In this document: one piece after another, positions 1 through 10,045 of the stretch
How positions within the stretch are numbered: the first letter of the stretch is position 1
Layout of the letters: every line of letters starts with the position of its first letter
Assembly: GCF_004768785.1 (NCBI RefSeq)
Contig: NZ_SRMQ01000001.1
Coordinates: 434,001 to 498,000, forward strand
DNA from: Caproiciproducens galactitolivorans
GTDB lineage: Bacteria; Bacillota; Clostridia; Oscillospirales; Acutalibacteraceae
Length of the DNA: 64,000 nucleotides
Direction of reading: 5' to 3'
The notes under the pieces: model-generated
The model's input: only the letters and a program-made list of their open reading frames with translations
Told to the model about the DNA's origin: nothing
Databases searched by the model: none
Program-made: the position numbers and the translations under genes

Positions 1-3000
1 GGCGACAGCGAATACTTAATCAATAAGGCCGCAGTACGGCTGAAGGATATTAACGAGCTGTTCATGGATACCGGTTTGGGGTGCGATGGGTATTCGATTA
101 TTGGACAGGGCAAAATTGACAGTATCGTTGCCGCGCGTTCCGAAGACCGCCGCGAAATATTCGAAGAAGCCGCGGGGATTTCCCGTTTTCGTTACAGAAA
201 GGAAGAATCGGAGCGCAAACTGAACCAGGCGCAGGAAAACCTGCTCCGGTTGAACGACATTCTGTCCGAGCTGGAAAGCCGAGTGGGACCGCTAAAGGAG
301 CAGGCGGAAAAAGCGGAACAATATCTGGAATGGGCCGGAGAAAAACGCACGCTGGAAATTGGGCTGTGGCTCAATACGCTTAAAAAATTCGGTCAGATTC
401 TGCGGGAGCATGAGGATAAAATCCTCATTGCCAGAAACCAGCACGAAACGTCCGAGCAGGAACTGGACGATATCGACCGGCAGATTGAAGAAAATTACAG
501 GAAATCGGGCGAGTGCACCGCAAGGATGGATGAAATTCGCCAGCAAGCGGCGCAATTGGAAGAAAGCGCCGCAAAAAAAGACGGAGAAGCTTCCGTTTTG
601 CAGAACGATATCCTTCATCACAACGAAAACATTGAGCGAATCCGAAGGGAAATCGAGCAAAGCAATCTTTCCGGCCAGGATATGGACCGGGATATTCTTG
701 AAAAAAACAGGCATATTGAAGAAAAAAGCCAATACATAAACGATCAGGCGGCACAGGCAAAAAAGTTTGAAGAACAAATTGAGCAAATCCGGAAGGATAT
801 GAGCGAAACAGCGGAAAAGATCGACGATTACACGCGTCAGATTGCTAAACTTACCGCGCAGGCAACCGAAGCAAAGGTTGCGAAAATGACCGCTGTTTCC
901 TCGATTGCCGAAATCCAGCTCCGAATCTCCCAGATTGCTGAATCCGTCCGTTCAAAAAAGCTTCAGACCGAAAAGCTGCAAAATGCGGAAAAAGAAGCGA
1001 AAAAGAAGCTTGCCGAAGCCGACGAGCGCATCCATGCGCTTTCGAATTCGGTTAAGGGCTACGAAATGCGGCTTGCAACACGCCGCAAACGAATGGAAGA
1101 CCTGAAAAAACAGAGCGACGCCCTGTATCTGGATGCACAGGAGCATTCCCGACGCGCTCATCTTCTCGAAGAGTTGGAACGCAATCTGGAAGGATTCTCC
1201 CAAAGTGTCAAGGTGATTATGAAGGGAGCGCGCCGCGGTACGATCAGCGGGATTCACGGGCCGGTTTCTCGCTTAATCAAGGTGCCGCACCAATACGCGG
1301 TTGCAATTGAAACAGCGCTCGGCGCGGCAATGCAGAACATTGTCGTCGGCAATGAGCAGGATGCAAAACGCGCAATCCAACTTTTAAAGCAACGCGATTC
1401 CGGTCGTGCAACCTTTCTTCCGCTTTCCACAATCCGCGGCAGGGAGCTGCAAGAGACGGGACTTGAAGAATGTCCGGGCTATATTGGAACTGCGGTCAGC
1501 CTGTGCGGCTGCGATGAAAAATATAAGGATATTTTGAATTCCCTTCTGGGGCGCATCGCCGTTGCGGAGGATTTGGACAGCGCCGTTGCCATGGCAAAAC
1601 GTTATGGGTATCGTTTCCGGATTGTCACGTTGGACGGGCAGGTTGTCAACGCGGGCGGCTCGCTGACGGGCGGTTCGCTTGTGAAAAATGCCGGCCTTCT
1701 CAGCCGTGCTTCGGAGATCGAGCGGATGAAAGCGCAGGCTGCCGAACTTCAGGCGAAGGCGCAGGAAGCTGCGGCGGCTCTCAAATCCGCAACGGAAGAG
1801 GTTTCCGCTGCCGAAGCGTCGCTTTCCGCTTCAAAGGGTGAGCTAGCCACAGCGCAGGAGGAACGTTTCAAAATGGACGCGGAACGCGGCAGGACGGCTG
1901 CGGATTTAACCGCCGTCCGCAACGACCTCCTTGCATTGCAGGAAGAAGAAAAGGCTGCGACACTCCGGCTTAACGGCCAACGGGAAGCGCAGACAGACGC
2001 ACAGGCACGGGAGGAGGAAATTTCCCGGAAGCAGGCTTTCTTGCAGGCGGAGCTGGATAAAATCAGCGGCAGCCGCAGCGGATTGAACCGAACGGTGGAT
2101 GAGCTGAACGCCCGGCTGCAGGAAATCCGGATGGCCTGTTTGTCCGCAGAGAAAGACGTGGAGTCCCTGCGCGCGGCAATTGCGGATATTGAACGCCGCA
2201 AGCTTGATCACGCAGGGAGGGAGCAGTCGTTAAAGGAAGAAATAAAGGCCGCGCAGGAAGAGTGCGTCAAGCTTCGCGGTCAGATAGAAAGCCTGAGGCA
2301 GGAAGCGCAGAATATGCGTGAAACGGCTAAAAAATGCAGCGGTCAGATTGAAGAATTGAACGCGAAACGCATGGAATATGAACGCCTGTCGGTTGAACTG
2401 CGCGCGAAAGAGCATGAGAAATCGGCCGAAAAGGAGAAAATCGGCCATGAACTTGCCCGTTTGGAAGAGCGCAAAGAAAACCTACAAAAGGAATATGATG
2501 AAATAATCAGCCGCCTATGGGAAGAATATGAATTGACGCGCCGTGAAGCGGAGGAAGTCGGCGCGAAAATTGAAAACCCGCTGCAGGCACAGAAACGGCT
2601 GAATGAACTGAAAAGCAAAATCAAGGCGCTGGGTACGGTCAATTTGGCCGCGGTTGAGGAATACAAAGAGGTTTCCGAGCGCTATGAATTTATGAAGGCA
2701 CAGGTTGCCGACGTGGAAAAGAGCCGCGAAGAGCTGAAAAAGCTGATTGGCGATCTCACCCACCAGATGCATGAGCTGTTCCTTTCCCGTTTTAAGCAGA
2801 TTAACGAAAACTTCAAAAGCACCTTCCGGGAGCTGTTCGGCGGCGGCAACGCGGAGCTTTCGCTCTGTGATCCGGAAGATATTTTAAATAGCGGAATTGA
2901 TATTTCCGTTCAGCCTCCGGGCAAAATCATTACGCACCTGGAATCCCTTTCCGGCGGGGAAAAAGCGCTGGTAGCAATTGCGCTTTATTTCGCTATTATG

Positions 3001-3252
3001 AAGGTAAAACCGCCGCCGTTCTGTGTTCTGGATGAAATCGAGGCCGCGCTGGACGATGTGAATGTCAACCGGTTTGCCGCTTACCTGCGGCGCATGACAA
3101 AAAATACGCAGTTTATTGCAATTACTCACCGCCGCGGTACAATGGAGGAGGCCGACGTGCTGTATGGCGTGACTATGCAGGATGAAGGAATCTCCAAGCT
3201 GCTTGAATTGCGAATTTCGGAAATCGAAGCAAAACTCGGCATGAAGGAATAA
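1..3252 (+). CDS. smc: Chromosome segregation ATPase SMC (5' end missing)
   Basis: Structural maintenance of chromosomes protein, which compacts and segregates the nucleoid together with ScpA/ScpB. The frame is open from base 1, so the N-terminal Walker A region lies outside the window. Visible parts, in order: the end of the N-terminal ATPase lobe (QGKID, EEAAGISRFRYRKEESER), a long Glu/Lys/Ala-rich coiled coil, the hinge (GISGIHGPVSRLIKVPHQYA to NAGGSLTGGS), a second coiled coil, and the C-terminal ATPase lobe with the ABC signature LSGGEKALVAIALYFA and Walker B FCVLDEIEAALDD. The stop is 21 bases before ftsY, which has its own AAGGAG site. The smc-ftsY order is typical of Firmicutes. Identification is secure. 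Confidence 0.97.
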   Translation, partial: GDSEYLINKAAVRLKDINELFMDTGLGCDGYSIIGQGKIDSIVAARSEDRREIFEEAAGISRFRYRKEESERKLNQAQENLLRLNDILSELESRVGPLKEQAEKAEQYLEWAGEKRTLEIGLWLNTLKKFGQILREHEDKILIARNQHETSEQELDDIDRQIEENYRKSGECTARMDEIRQQAAQLEESAAKKDGEASVLQNDILHHNENIERIRREIEQSNLSGQDMDRDILEKNRHIEEKSQYINDQAAQAKKFEEQIEQIRKDMSETAEKIDDYTRQIAKLTAQATEAKVAKMTAVSSIAEIQLRISQIAESVRSKKLQTEKLQNAEKEAKKKLAEADERIHALSNSVKGYEMRLATRRKRMEDLKKQSDALYLDAQEHSRRAHLLEELERNLEGFSQSVKVIMKGARRGTISGIHGPVSRLIKVPHQYAVAIETALGAAMQNIVVGNEQDAKRAIQLLKQRDSGRATFLPLSTIRGRELQETGLEECPGYIGTAVSLCGCDEKYKDILNSLLGRIAVAEDLDSAVAMAKRYGYRFRIVTLDGQVVNAGGSLTGGSLVKNAGLLSRASEIERMKAQAAELQAKAQEAAAALKSATEEVSAAEASLSASKGELATAQEERFKMDAERGRTAADLTAVRNDLLALQEEEKAATLRLNGQREAQTDAQAREEEISRKQAFLQAELDKISGSRSGLNRTVDELNARLQEIRMACLSAEKDVESLRAAIADIERRKLDHAGREQSLKEEIKAAQEECVKLRGQIESLRQEAQNMRETAKKCSGQIEELNAKRMEYERLSVELRAKEHEKSAEKEKIGHELARLEERKENLQKEYDEIISRLWEEYELTRREAEEVGAKIENPLQAQKRLNELKSKIKALGTVNLAAVEEYKEVSERYEFMKAQVADVEKSREELKKLIGDLTHQMHELFLSRFKQINENFKSTFRELFGGGNAELSLCDPEDILNSGIDISVQPPGKIITHLESLSGGEKALVAIALYFAIMKVKPPPFCVLDEIEAALDDVNVNRFAAYLRRMTKNTQFIAITHRRGTMEEADVLYGVTMQDEGISKLLELRISEIEAKLGMKE

Positions 3253-3273
3253 CATTAAAGAAGGAGAAATAAG

Positions 3274-4191
3274 ATGGGCTTTTTTTCAAAAATAAAAGAA
3301 GGATTAAAGAAAACAAGAGAAAAAATGAGCTCTTCGGTGGAGTCCATGCTGCACTCCTTTACAACGATTGACGAATCGCTGTTTGAAGAACTGGAAGAAC
3401 TGCTCGTTATGGGCGACGTAGGCGTTCCCACAGCGGAGCATATTTGCCAGGAGCTTCGGAAAAAAGTAAAAGAAAAAGGCGTTACCGACCCGAATGAAAT
3501 TATGGGGATGCTGCGGGAAACCGTAGCGGAAATGCTTCGGGGCGGGGAGGAGCTCCAAATCGGAACAAAGCCGTCCGTCATTCTGGTAATCGGCGTGAAC
3601 GGTGTAGGCAAGACCACGACAATCGGCAAAATCGCTTCCCGCCTGACAAAGGACGGGAAAAAGGTGATTTTGGGCGCGGCGGATACTTTTCGCGCCGCCG
3701 CAATCGAGCAATTGGAAGTATGGGCAGAACGCTCCGGTACCGATATGATTAAGCAGGCAGAGGGTAGCGACCCTGCTTCTGTTGTGTTTGATACCATTGC
3801 CGCAGCAAAGGCGAGAAACGCGGATGTCATCATTTGCGACACAGCCGGCCGCCTTCATAATAAAAAGAACCTGATGGACGAACTTGCGAAAATCAGGCGT
3901 ATAATCGACCGGGAACTGCCCGATGCCGATAAGGAAGTCCTTCTCGTCCTTGATGCAACCACAGGCCAAAACGCTGTGAGCCAGGCCCGTGAATTTCAGG
4001 CGGCGGCAGGGATTACCGGTATTGTACTTACGAAGCTTGACGGAACCGCGCGCGGTGGCGTTGTGCTTGCCATACGTGAAAGCCTTGGAATTCCGGTGAA
4101 ATTTATTGGCGTGGGCGAACAGGTGGACGACCTTCAGCCGTTCAATTCGGATGAATTTGCCGAAGCCCTTTTTGCCAGACAGGAGGACTGA
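3274..4191 (+). CDS. ftsY: Signal recognition particle receptor FtsY
   Basis: SRP receptor GTPase that docks ribosome-nascent chain-SRP complexes at the membrane. The 305-residue form lacks the long acidic A domain of enterobacteria, as is usual in Firmicutes. The N domain covers about residues 1-95. The G domain carries GVNGVGKTTTIGK (P-loop, near residue 108), DTFRAAA, DTAGRLHNKKNLMDEL and TKLDGTARGG. The ATG follows AAGGAG. The TGA is directly abutted by the ATG of rdgB, so the two are co-translated in one operon. Confidence 0.97.
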   Translation: MGFFSKIKEGLKKTREKMSSSVESMLHSFTTIDESLFEELEELLVMGDVGVPTAEHICQELRKKVKEKGVTDPNEIMGMLRETVAEMLRGGEELQIGTKPSVILVIGVNGVGKTTTIGKIASRLTKDGKKVILGAADTFRAAAIEQLEVWAERSGTDMIKQAEGSDPASVVFDTIAAAKARNADVIICDTAGRLHNKKNLMDELAKIRRIIDRELPDADKEVLLVLDATTGQNAVSQAREFQAAAGITGIVLTKLDGTARGGVVLAIRESLGIPVKFIGVGEQVDDLQPFNSDEFAEALFARQED

Positions 4192-4779
4192 ATGACCACA
4201 TTTGTACTCGCTTCCCATAATCAAAACAAGTTGAAGGAACTGGAGCGCATACTGGCTCCGCTGCATATTTCTGTATCCGCCGTACAGTTTGACGAAGTGG
4301 AGGAGACCGGAAAAACCTTTGCGCAGAATGCGTATTTAAAGGCAGAGGCGGCGTGCCGCAAAACCGGTTTGCCGGCTGTGGCGGACGATTCCGGCCTAAT
4401 GGTGGACGCATTGAACGGTGCGCCCGGCGTTTATTCCGCCCGTTACGCCGGAGCAAACGCAAGCGATATGGATCGTATTGAGAAGCTGTTGGACGCGTTG
4501 AGAGGCGTTCCGGAGCAGGCGCGCAAGGCAAAGTTTGTCTGTTCTATTTGCTGTGTATTCCCGGACGGTACGAAAATTACCGCGGAAGGGGAGTGCCATG
4601 GGAAAATAGCGTTCGAGCCTGTTGGAAACGGCGGGTTCGGTTACGATCCGGTTTTTCTGGTGGACGGAAAATCCTTTGCACAGCTCGGCGCACAGGAAAA
4701 AGATCAAATCAGCCACCGGGGCAAGGCACTTCGTGCATTTGCTGCCGAACTGGAAAAAAGAAAGGAAATTTACCGATGA
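4192..4779 (+). CDS. rdgB: XTP/dITP pyrophosphatase (HAM1/RdgB family)
   Basis: House-cleaning nucleotide pyrophosphatase that hydrolyses dITP, XTP and ITP to monophosphates, keeping deaminated purines out of DNA and RNA. It has 195 residues, normal for the family. Diagnostic stretches are ASHNQNKLKELERIL near the N-terminus, ADDSGLMVDALNGAPGVYSA (metal and base binding), GFGYDPVF, and SHRGKALRAF near the C-terminus. It starts immediately after the ftsY stop, and its TGA overlaps the yhbY ATG as ATGA, so translation is coupled both ways. Confidence 0.96.
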   Translation: MTTFVLASHNQNKLKELERILAPLHISVSAVQFDEVEETGKTFAQNAYLKAEAACRKTGLPAVADDSGLMVDALNGAPGVYSARYAGANASDMDRIEKLLDALRGVPEQARKAKFVCSICCVFPDGTKITAEGECHGKIAFEPVGNGGFGYDPVFLVDGKSFAQLGAQEKDQISHRGKALRAFAAELEKRKEIYR

Positions 4780-5096
4780 TTACAAGTAAACAGCGTGCTT
4801 ACCTTCGCTCCCTTGCAAACGAACTGGATACCATATTGATGATTGGAAAATCTGGCGTCGGCGAGGATGTTATCAAACAAGCGGACGATGCATTAACCGC
4901 ACGCGAAATTATAAAAGCAAAGGTCTTGGAAACTTCTCCCGTGCCCGTGCGGGAAGTTGCCGAGCAGATTGCCAGGCGGACAAATGCGGAAGTGGTACAG
5001 GTAATCGGCGCGAAATTCGTTTTATACCGTAAAAATGAAAAGAATCCCAAAATTACGCTTCCCAAAGTCCCCAAAAAGGAATATGATATAGGGTGA
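4776..5096 (+). CDS. yhbY: YhbY family RNA-binding protein (CRM domain)
   Basis: Small CRM-domain protein of 106 residues; the family is associated with pre-50S ribosomal particles. The start MITSKQRAYLRSLAN fits the family, and its ATG overlaps the rdgB stop (ATGA); a longer upstream reading would run through rdgB out of frame and is rejected. The CRM loop LMIGKSGVGEDVIKQ (GxxG type) and the region AEQIARRTNAEVVQVIG are visible. A short Lys-rich tail ends four bases before nadD. Its role in ribosome assembly is known for the family, not shown here. Confidence 0.93.
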   Translation: MITSKQRAYLRSLANELDTILMIGKSGVGEDVIKQADDALTAREIIKAKVLETSPVPVREVAEQIARRTNAEVVQVIGAKFVLYRKNEKNPKITLPKVPKKEYDIG

Positions 5097-5100
5097 AACT

Positions 5101-5706
5101 ATGCAAAAGATAGCTGTGCTGGGCGGAACCTTCAACCCGATCCATAACGGCCATCTGCATATTGCAAGGCAGTATGCACAGCGGCTTGGTGTTGACAGGG
5201 TTTTCCTGATACCCACCTATCAGCCGCCGCACAAGCAGGCACCGAACCTTGCGCCGGCCGAAGACCGGCTTCAAATGTGCCGCCTTGCGGCGGAAGAAAG
5301 CAAAGTATTCGAAGCCTGCGGGATGGAAATTTGCAGGCGGGGCAAAAGCTATACCTCAGATACCCTGCGCGAGCTGAAGGCGCTGTACCCGGATTCCGAG
5401 CTGTATCTGATAACGGGGGAGGATATGTTTCTCACCTTTGAGCAGTGGCACGAGCCCGAAACCATTTTTCAGCTTGCCGTGCTTTGCGCCGCGCCGCGCA
5501 GCCCGAACGGCCTTGCGCCGCTCCTGCGGTATGCACGCCGGCTGAAACAGAAGGGTGCGAAAACAGTCATACAAAATATCGAATATCTTCCGATCTCATC
5601 AACGATGGTCCGCGACGCTGTAAAAAACGGTCAGAGCATAGCGGGGCTTGTACCGCCGTTGGTGGCTAAATATATCATAAAGAACAAGTTGTATTTGGAG
5701 CGGTAA
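5101..5706 (+). CDS. nadD: Nicotinate-nucleotide adenylyltransferase
   Basis: Adenylates nicotinate mononucleotide to deamido-NAD in NAD biosynthesis. It has 201 residues with the nucleotidyltransferase signature GGTFNPIHNGHLHIA at residues 8-22 and the C-terminal ISSTMVRD (ISSTxxR) motif. It starts four bases after yhbY and ends one base before yqeK. The nadD-yqeK-rsfS order is a conserved Firmicutes arrangement and supports the call. Confidence 0.97.
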   Translation: MQKIAVLGGTFNPIHNGHLHIARQYAQRLGVDRVFLIPTYQPPHKQAPNLAPAEDRLQMCRLAAEESKVFEACGMEICRRGKSYTSDTLRELKALYPDSELYLITGEDMFLTFEQWHEPETIFQLAVLCAAPRSPNGLAPLLRYARRLKQKGAKTVIQNIEYLPISSTMVRDAVKNGQSIAGLVPPLVAKYIIKNKLYLER

Positions 5707-5707
5707 A

Positions 5708-6280
5708 ATGAATAGAACGGATTATGAAGCAATTATAAAGCCATTTTTAAGCCAAAAGCGTTATGAACATTCGCTTTGCGTTTGTGATGAGGCGGTTCGT
5801 CTGGCAAAGATTTACGACGCAAATGAACAGAAAGCGGAAACTGCCGGGATTCTTCATGATATTATGAAGGATATACCCCCGGATGAACAGCTAAAAATGA
5901 TGATGCGTTATCACATTTTACTTACCGACGTGGAGCGCAGCGCGCAAAAACTGTGGCATGCCATGCTCGGAGCGACTTATATTGAAAATGAGTTACATAT
6001 TTCTGATACAGAAATATTGAACGCGATACGGTATCACACGACGGGGCGGGGGCAAATGACAATCATGGACAAGATCGTTTTTGTGGCCGATTTTATCTCT
6101 GCAGACCGTGATTATGATGGAGTTGAGGAATTGCGGAAGGCTGCCGCCATAAGCTTGGATCAGGCTGTGGTTGACGGGCTTACCTTTACCATTAAGGATT
6201 TGGTTCAGGCTGGAAAACCGATTCATCCGGATACCATTGACGCGTATAACCATGCAATACTGAATTTACAACAAAACTGA
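5708..6280 (+). CDS. yqeK: YqeK family HD-domain phosphohydrolase
   Basis: HD-superfamily metal-dependent phosphohydrolase of 190 residues. Characterised YqeK proteins split diadenosine tetraphosphate symmetrically to ADP. The metal-binding residues are laid out as YEHSLCVCDEAVRLA, the HD pair in ETAGILHDIMKDI, HAMLGATYIEN, and RYHTTGRGQMTIMDKIVFVADFI, which is the usual YqeK pattern. The gene lies between nadD and rsfS, as in Bacillus. Confidence 0.94.
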   Translation: MNRTDYEAIIKPFLSQKRYEHSLCVCDEAVRLAKIYDANEQKAETAGILHDIMKDIPPDEQLKMMMRYHILLTDVERSAQKLWHAMLGATYIENELHISDTEILNAIRYHTTGRGQMTIMDKIVFVADFISADRDYDGVEELRKAAAISLDQAVVDGLTFTIKDLVQAGKPIHPDTIDAYNHAILNLQQN

Positions 6281-6297
6281 TAGGAAAGGTTAGGTTG

Positions 6298-6657
6298 ATG
6301 AGTATGACGCCACTTGAACTTGCGAAAAAGGCTGCAAAAATCCTAGATGACAAAAAAGCGATTGACCTGAAAATTATCAGTATTAAAGATATCTCCGTAT
6401 TGGCTGATTATTTTGTACTGGCGACCGGAACAAGTAGCACCCACGTAAAATCCCTTGCGGACGAGATCGAGTTTCAGCTTAAACAGCTTGGCAAAAGCCC
6501 GGACCATGTCGAAGGCTACCGTTCCAATTCCTGGGTGCTTTTGGACTATGGTAGTGTTATCATTCATGTCTTTACGTCCGACGCACGTGAATTTTACAAC
6601 CTTGACCGCTTGTGGCAGGATGGGGAAATCGTAGATATTTCCGATATTCAGAAATGA
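6298..6657 (+). CDS. rsfS: Ribosomal silencing factor RsfS
   Basis: Binds 50S protein uL14 and blocks subunit joining when nutrients are scarce. About 119 residues with the family pattern IISIKDISVLADYFVLATG, then STHVKSLADEIE and LLDYGSVIIHVF. I start at ATG 6298, downstream of AGGAAAGGTTAGG; a TTG three bases upstream and an ATG at 6304 are alternatives that change only the first residues. It is in an operon with yqeK and leuS. Confidence 0.95.
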   Translation: MSMTPLELAKKAAKILDDKKAIDLKIISIKDISVLADYFVLATGTSSTHVKSLADEIEFQLKQLGKSPDHVEGYRSNSWVLLDYGSVIIHVFTSDAREFYNLDRLWQDGEIVDISDIQK

Positions 6658-6684
6658 TCGAAATGAACAGGAGCGAAAGTAAAA

Positions 6685-9093
6685 ATGAAATACGACCATA
6701 AACCCATTGAGAAAAAGTGGCAGGAAAAATGGGAACAATCCGGTGTTTTCCATGCCTCCAACAACTCCGATAAACCAAAGTATTACGCGCTGGTCGAATT
6801 CCCCTATCCTTCCGGGCAGGGGCTGCATGTCGGCCATCCGCGTTCCTATACTGCTCTTGATATCATCGCGCGGAAACGCCGCATGCAGGGGTATAACGTC
6901 CTTTATCCGATCGGCTGGGACGCGTTTGGCCTGCCGACAGAAAATTTTGCAATTAAAAACCATGTGCACCCGGCGGAGGTAACGAAGAAAAATATTGCCC
7001 GCTTTAAGCAGCAGCTTCAATCCCTCGGCATTTCTTTTGACTGGTCACGTGAAATCAACACGACGGATCCCGAATATTATAAATGGACCCAGTGGATTTT
7101 CCTCCAGCTTTTTAAGCGCGGCCTTGCCTATAAGAAAGAAATGGCGGTCAACTGGTGCACTTCCTGCAAATGTGTGCTCGCCAATGAAGAAGTGGTCAAC
7201 GGCGTTTGCGAGCGTTGCGGAAGCGAAGTGATCCGCAAGGTAAAGTCCCAGTGGATGCTTAAAATTACCGAATACGCCCAGCGCTTGATCGACGACCTTG
7301 ACCTTGTTGATTATCCCGAACGCGTGAAAGCGCAGCAGATTAACTGGATCGGGCGTTCCACAGGCGCAGAGGTCGATTTCCGTACCACTACGGGCGACAA
7401 GCTTACGGTTTACACAACCCGGCCCGACACGCTTTACGGCGTGACCTACATGGTTGTTTCACCGGAGCATCCCATGCTTGAAAAGTGGGCGGACAAGCTC
7501 CGCAATATGGAGGAAATCCGGGCTTATCAGGCGGAGGCCGCCAGAAAATCCGATTTTGAACGCACCGAAGTGGCGAAGGACAAGACAGGTGTGCGCCTGG
7601 ATGGCGTTTCGGCCATCAACCCGGTAACGGGGAGGGAAATTCCGATTTTCATTTCCGATTATGTCCTTGTTTCCTACGGAACGGGCGCGATTATGGCTGT
7701 TCCGGCTCACGATACCCGCGACTGGGAATTTGCGAAGAAATTCGGCCTTCCGATTATTGAGGTTGTAAAAGGCGGTGATGTGCAGAAGGAAGCCTTCACC
7801 GACTGCGCAACCGGGGTAATGGTGAATTCCGGTATCCTTGACGGCTTGACAGTGGAAGAAGCGAAGAAAAAGATTATCGAATATCTGACGGAAAAGGAAA
7901 TCGGCCATTCGAAAGTGAATTTCAAGCTTCGTGACTGGGTGTTCTCCCGCCAGCGCTACTGGGGCGAACCGATTCCGATTGTTTACTGCGAAAAATGCGG
8001 GTATGTTCCGTTGCCGGAAAGCGAGCTTCCGCTGAAGCTTCCGGAAGTGAAATCCTACGAGCCAACCGATAACGGCGAATCGCCGCTTGCCTGCATGACG
8101 GATTGGGTAAATACGACTTGCCCGCACTGCGGCGGTAAGGCAAAGCGCGAAACGGACACCATGCCGCAGTGGGCCGGTTCATCTTGGTATTTCTTGCGCT
8201 ATATGGATCCGCACAACAGCGAGGCGTTTGCCGGAAAGGACGCTTTAAAGTACTGGACGCCGGTTGACTGGTATAACGGCGGAATGGAACATACCACACT
8301 CCACCTGCTTTACAGCCGTTTCTGGCATAAGTTCCTCTACGATATCGGCGAAGTTCCGACGCCGGAACCGTATGCGAAACGTACAAGCCATGGGATGATT
8401 CTGGGCGAAAATGGGGAAAAGATGAGCAAATCCCGCGGAAACGTTGTAAACCCGGACGAAATTGTGGACACCTACGGCGCGGATACCATGCGCCTCTATG
8501 AAATGTTTATCGGCGACTTTGAAAAAGCGGCGCCGTGGAGTTCTGCGGGAATTAAAGGCTGCCGCCGCTTTTTGGAGCGTTACTGGAATTTGCAGAACAT
8601 ACTTACCGATGAAAAGGGCGTGCGCAAAAGCCTGGAAATCGCTTTCAATAAGACGATCAAAAAAGTCGGCGAAGATATCGAAGCCCTGAAATTTAATACC
8701 GCGATCGCAGCGCTGATGGCTTTGATGAATGATATTTCTGACGCAGGTTCCATTACTTCGGATGAACTGAAGATTTATACCATCCTTTTGAATCCCTTTG
8801 CCCCGCATGTAACGGAGGAAATTTGGGAAACGTTGCAGCTCGGGAGCGGAATGGTTTGCCAGCAGGAGTGGTCGAAGTACGATGAGGCAAAATGCGTAGA
8901 AGACACCATTGAGATTGCTGTTCAGGTGAATGGCAAGGTGCGTGCGCACTTGAGTGTTGCGGCAGACATCGAGAAAGACGCGGCTCTTTCTGCGGCAAAG
9001 GCAGAAGAAAAAATCGCCGCAGAAATTAGCGGCAAAAAGATTGTTAAGGAAATTTATGTTCCGGGCAAATTGGTTAATATCGTAGCAAAATAA
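6685..9093 (+). CDS. leuS: Leucyl-tRNA synthetase
   Basis: Class I synthetase charging tRNA-Leu, 802 residues, full length. The HIGH-type motif is [12 protein letters not shown] near residue 49 and the KMSKS motif is [10 protein letters not shown] near residue 579. The CP1 editing domain lies between ([20 protein letters not shown] and [19 protein letters not shown]), and a zinc-ribbon-like CEKCGYVP stretch follows it. It is the last gene of the smc-leuS operon, followed by a hairpin at 9108-9140. No T-box leader fits in the 27-base gap before it, so any leucine control must act further upstream. Confidence 0.98.
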   Translation: MKYDHKPIEKKWQEKWEQSGVFHASNNSDKPKYYALVEFPYPSGQGLHVGHPRSYTALDIIARKRRMQGYNVLYPIGWDAFGLPTENFAIKNHVHPAEVTKKNIARFKQQLQSLGISFDWSREINTTDPEYYKWTQWIFLQLFKRGLAYKKEMAVNWCTSCKCVLANEEVVNGVCERCGSEVIRKVKSQWMLKITEYAQRLIDDLDLVDYPERVKAQQINWIGRSTGAEVDFRTTTGDKLTVYTTRPDTLYGVTYMVVSPEHPMLEKWADKLRNMEEIRAYQAEAARKSDFERTEVAKDKTGVRLDGVSAINPVTGREIPIFISDYVLVSYGTGAIMAVPAHDTRDWEFAKKFGLPIIEVVKGGDVQKEAFTDCATGVMVNSGILDGLTVEEAKKKIIEYLTEKEIGHSKVNFKLRDWVFSRQRYWGEPIPIVYCEKCGYVPLPESELPLKLPEVKSYEPTDNGESPLACMTDWVNTTCPHCGGKAKRETDTMPQWAGSSWYFLRYMDPHNSEAFAGKDALKYWTPVDWYNGGMEHTTLHLLYSRFWHKFLYDIGEVPTPEPYAKRTSHGMILGENGEKMSKSRGNVVNPDEIVDTYGADTMRLYEMFIGDFEKAAPWSSAGIKGCRRFLERYWNLQNILTDEKGVRKSLEIAFNKTIKKVGEDIEALKFNTAIAALMALMNDISDAGSITSDELKIYTILLNPFAPHVTEEIWETLQLGSGMVCQQEWSKYDEAKCVEDTIEIAVQVNGKVRAHLSVAADIEKDAALSAAKAEEKIAAEISGKKIVKEIYVPGKLVNIVAK

Positions 9094-9107
9094 ATGAAGA
9101 AATAAAA

Positions 9108-9140
9108 AAATCGACACCGGTTAAAAGCCGGTGCCGATTT
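9108..9140. terminator. Bidirectional terminator between leuS and udk
   Basis: Arms TCGACACCGG (9111-9120) and CCGGTGCCGA (9128-9137) pair around a seven-base loop, with an A-run to the left and TTTTATT to the right. The single mismatch on the plus transcript becomes a G-U pair on the minus transcript. It can end both leuS and the convergent udk. Confidence 0.85.
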
Positions 9141-9251
9141 TATTATGTCCGTTTTCAAGTTCCTAAAAGCAATTTCTTGCAATGCCCCAACAATAAAATT
9201 GCCGCCGGCGAAAAGACGCCGCGGCGCATAGGTAAGACTTTTGATAGATTA

Positions 9252-9893
9252 TTATTCCGATAGATCCCCGTGTTTCTGTTTGATAAGTGCATTAATACGG
9301 TCAATAAGCATATGGAGCGCAACGAGATTCTGTCCGCCGCGGGGAATGATGATATCCGCTTTCTTTTTATAGGGTTCAACAAATTGCTCATGCATGGGCT
9401 TTACGGTCTTTATGTATTGTGTAATAACAGAATCAAGGGTTCTTCCGCGTGTTTTGACGTCGCGGGAGAGACGCCGGATCAGACGGATGTCGGCATCCGT
9501 ATCGACAAACACTTTGATATCCATTAAATCGAGCAGGTCCTTGTTTTCAAAAATCAAGATACCCTCAACGATAATTACTTCCGCCGGTTCCACATGTACG
9601 GTCTCGTTCGTGCGAGTGTACGTAACAAAAGAATATTGCGGATGGTCAATTGGTTTTCCGTTTTTCAGCTTTTTGATGTCTTCAACCAGCAATTCGGTTT
9701 CAAAAGCATCGGGATGGTCATAATTCATTTTTATACGCTGCTCATATGGAATATCCGTGTTGGCACGATAATAGAAATCATGCGATAAGATAATGACATT
9801 ACCGGCGATTCCCTGCTTGAGCTTTGTTGCGAGCGTCGTTTTTCCGGAACCGGTGCCGCCCGCAACACCGATTACTAAGGGTGAATATTCCAT
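9252..9893 (-). CDS. udk: Uridine/cytidine kinase
   Basis: Pyrimidine nucleoside salvage kinase converting uridine and cytidine to UMP and CMP. It has 213 residues with the P-loop GVAGGTGSGKTTLATKL at residues 8-24, DFYYRANTDIPYEQR, the substrate-binding YDHPDAFETELL, and VIVEGILIFENKDLLDLMD. It is a monocistronic minus-strand gene converging on leuS. The length is normal for Udk. Confidence 0.96.
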   Translation of the reverse strand: MEYSPLVIGVAGGTGSGKTTLATKLKQGIAGNVIILSHDFYYRANTDIPYEQRIKMNYDHPDAFETELLVEDIKKLKNGKPIDHPQYSFVTYTRTNETVHVEPAEVIIVEGILIFENKDLLDLMDIKVFVDTDADIRLIRRLSRDVKTRGRTLDSVITQYIKTVKPMHEQFVEPYKKKADIIIPRGGQNLVALHMLIDRINALIKQKHGDLSE

Positions 9894-9998
9894 AGCTGCC
9901 TCCCGAATTATATGTTCATAAAATATTTATAATTAAAAACTTTATCACAAAACCCGAAAATCATGATTCTTCTGCGAATATTTGCCGCAGAGATAAAG

Positions 9999-10034
9999 AC
10001 TTTTCAAAACCCCGTTTAACAAGTATTGAAAAGC
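9999..10034 (-). terminator. Possible terminator of the BofC-like gene
   Basis: On the minus strand GCTTTTCAA and TTGAAAAGT can pair around a loop of about 18 bases, followed by CTTT. It lies 12 bases past the stop at 10046. The long loop makes it weak. Confidence 0.35.
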
Positions 10035-10045
10035 CTTTTTTACTG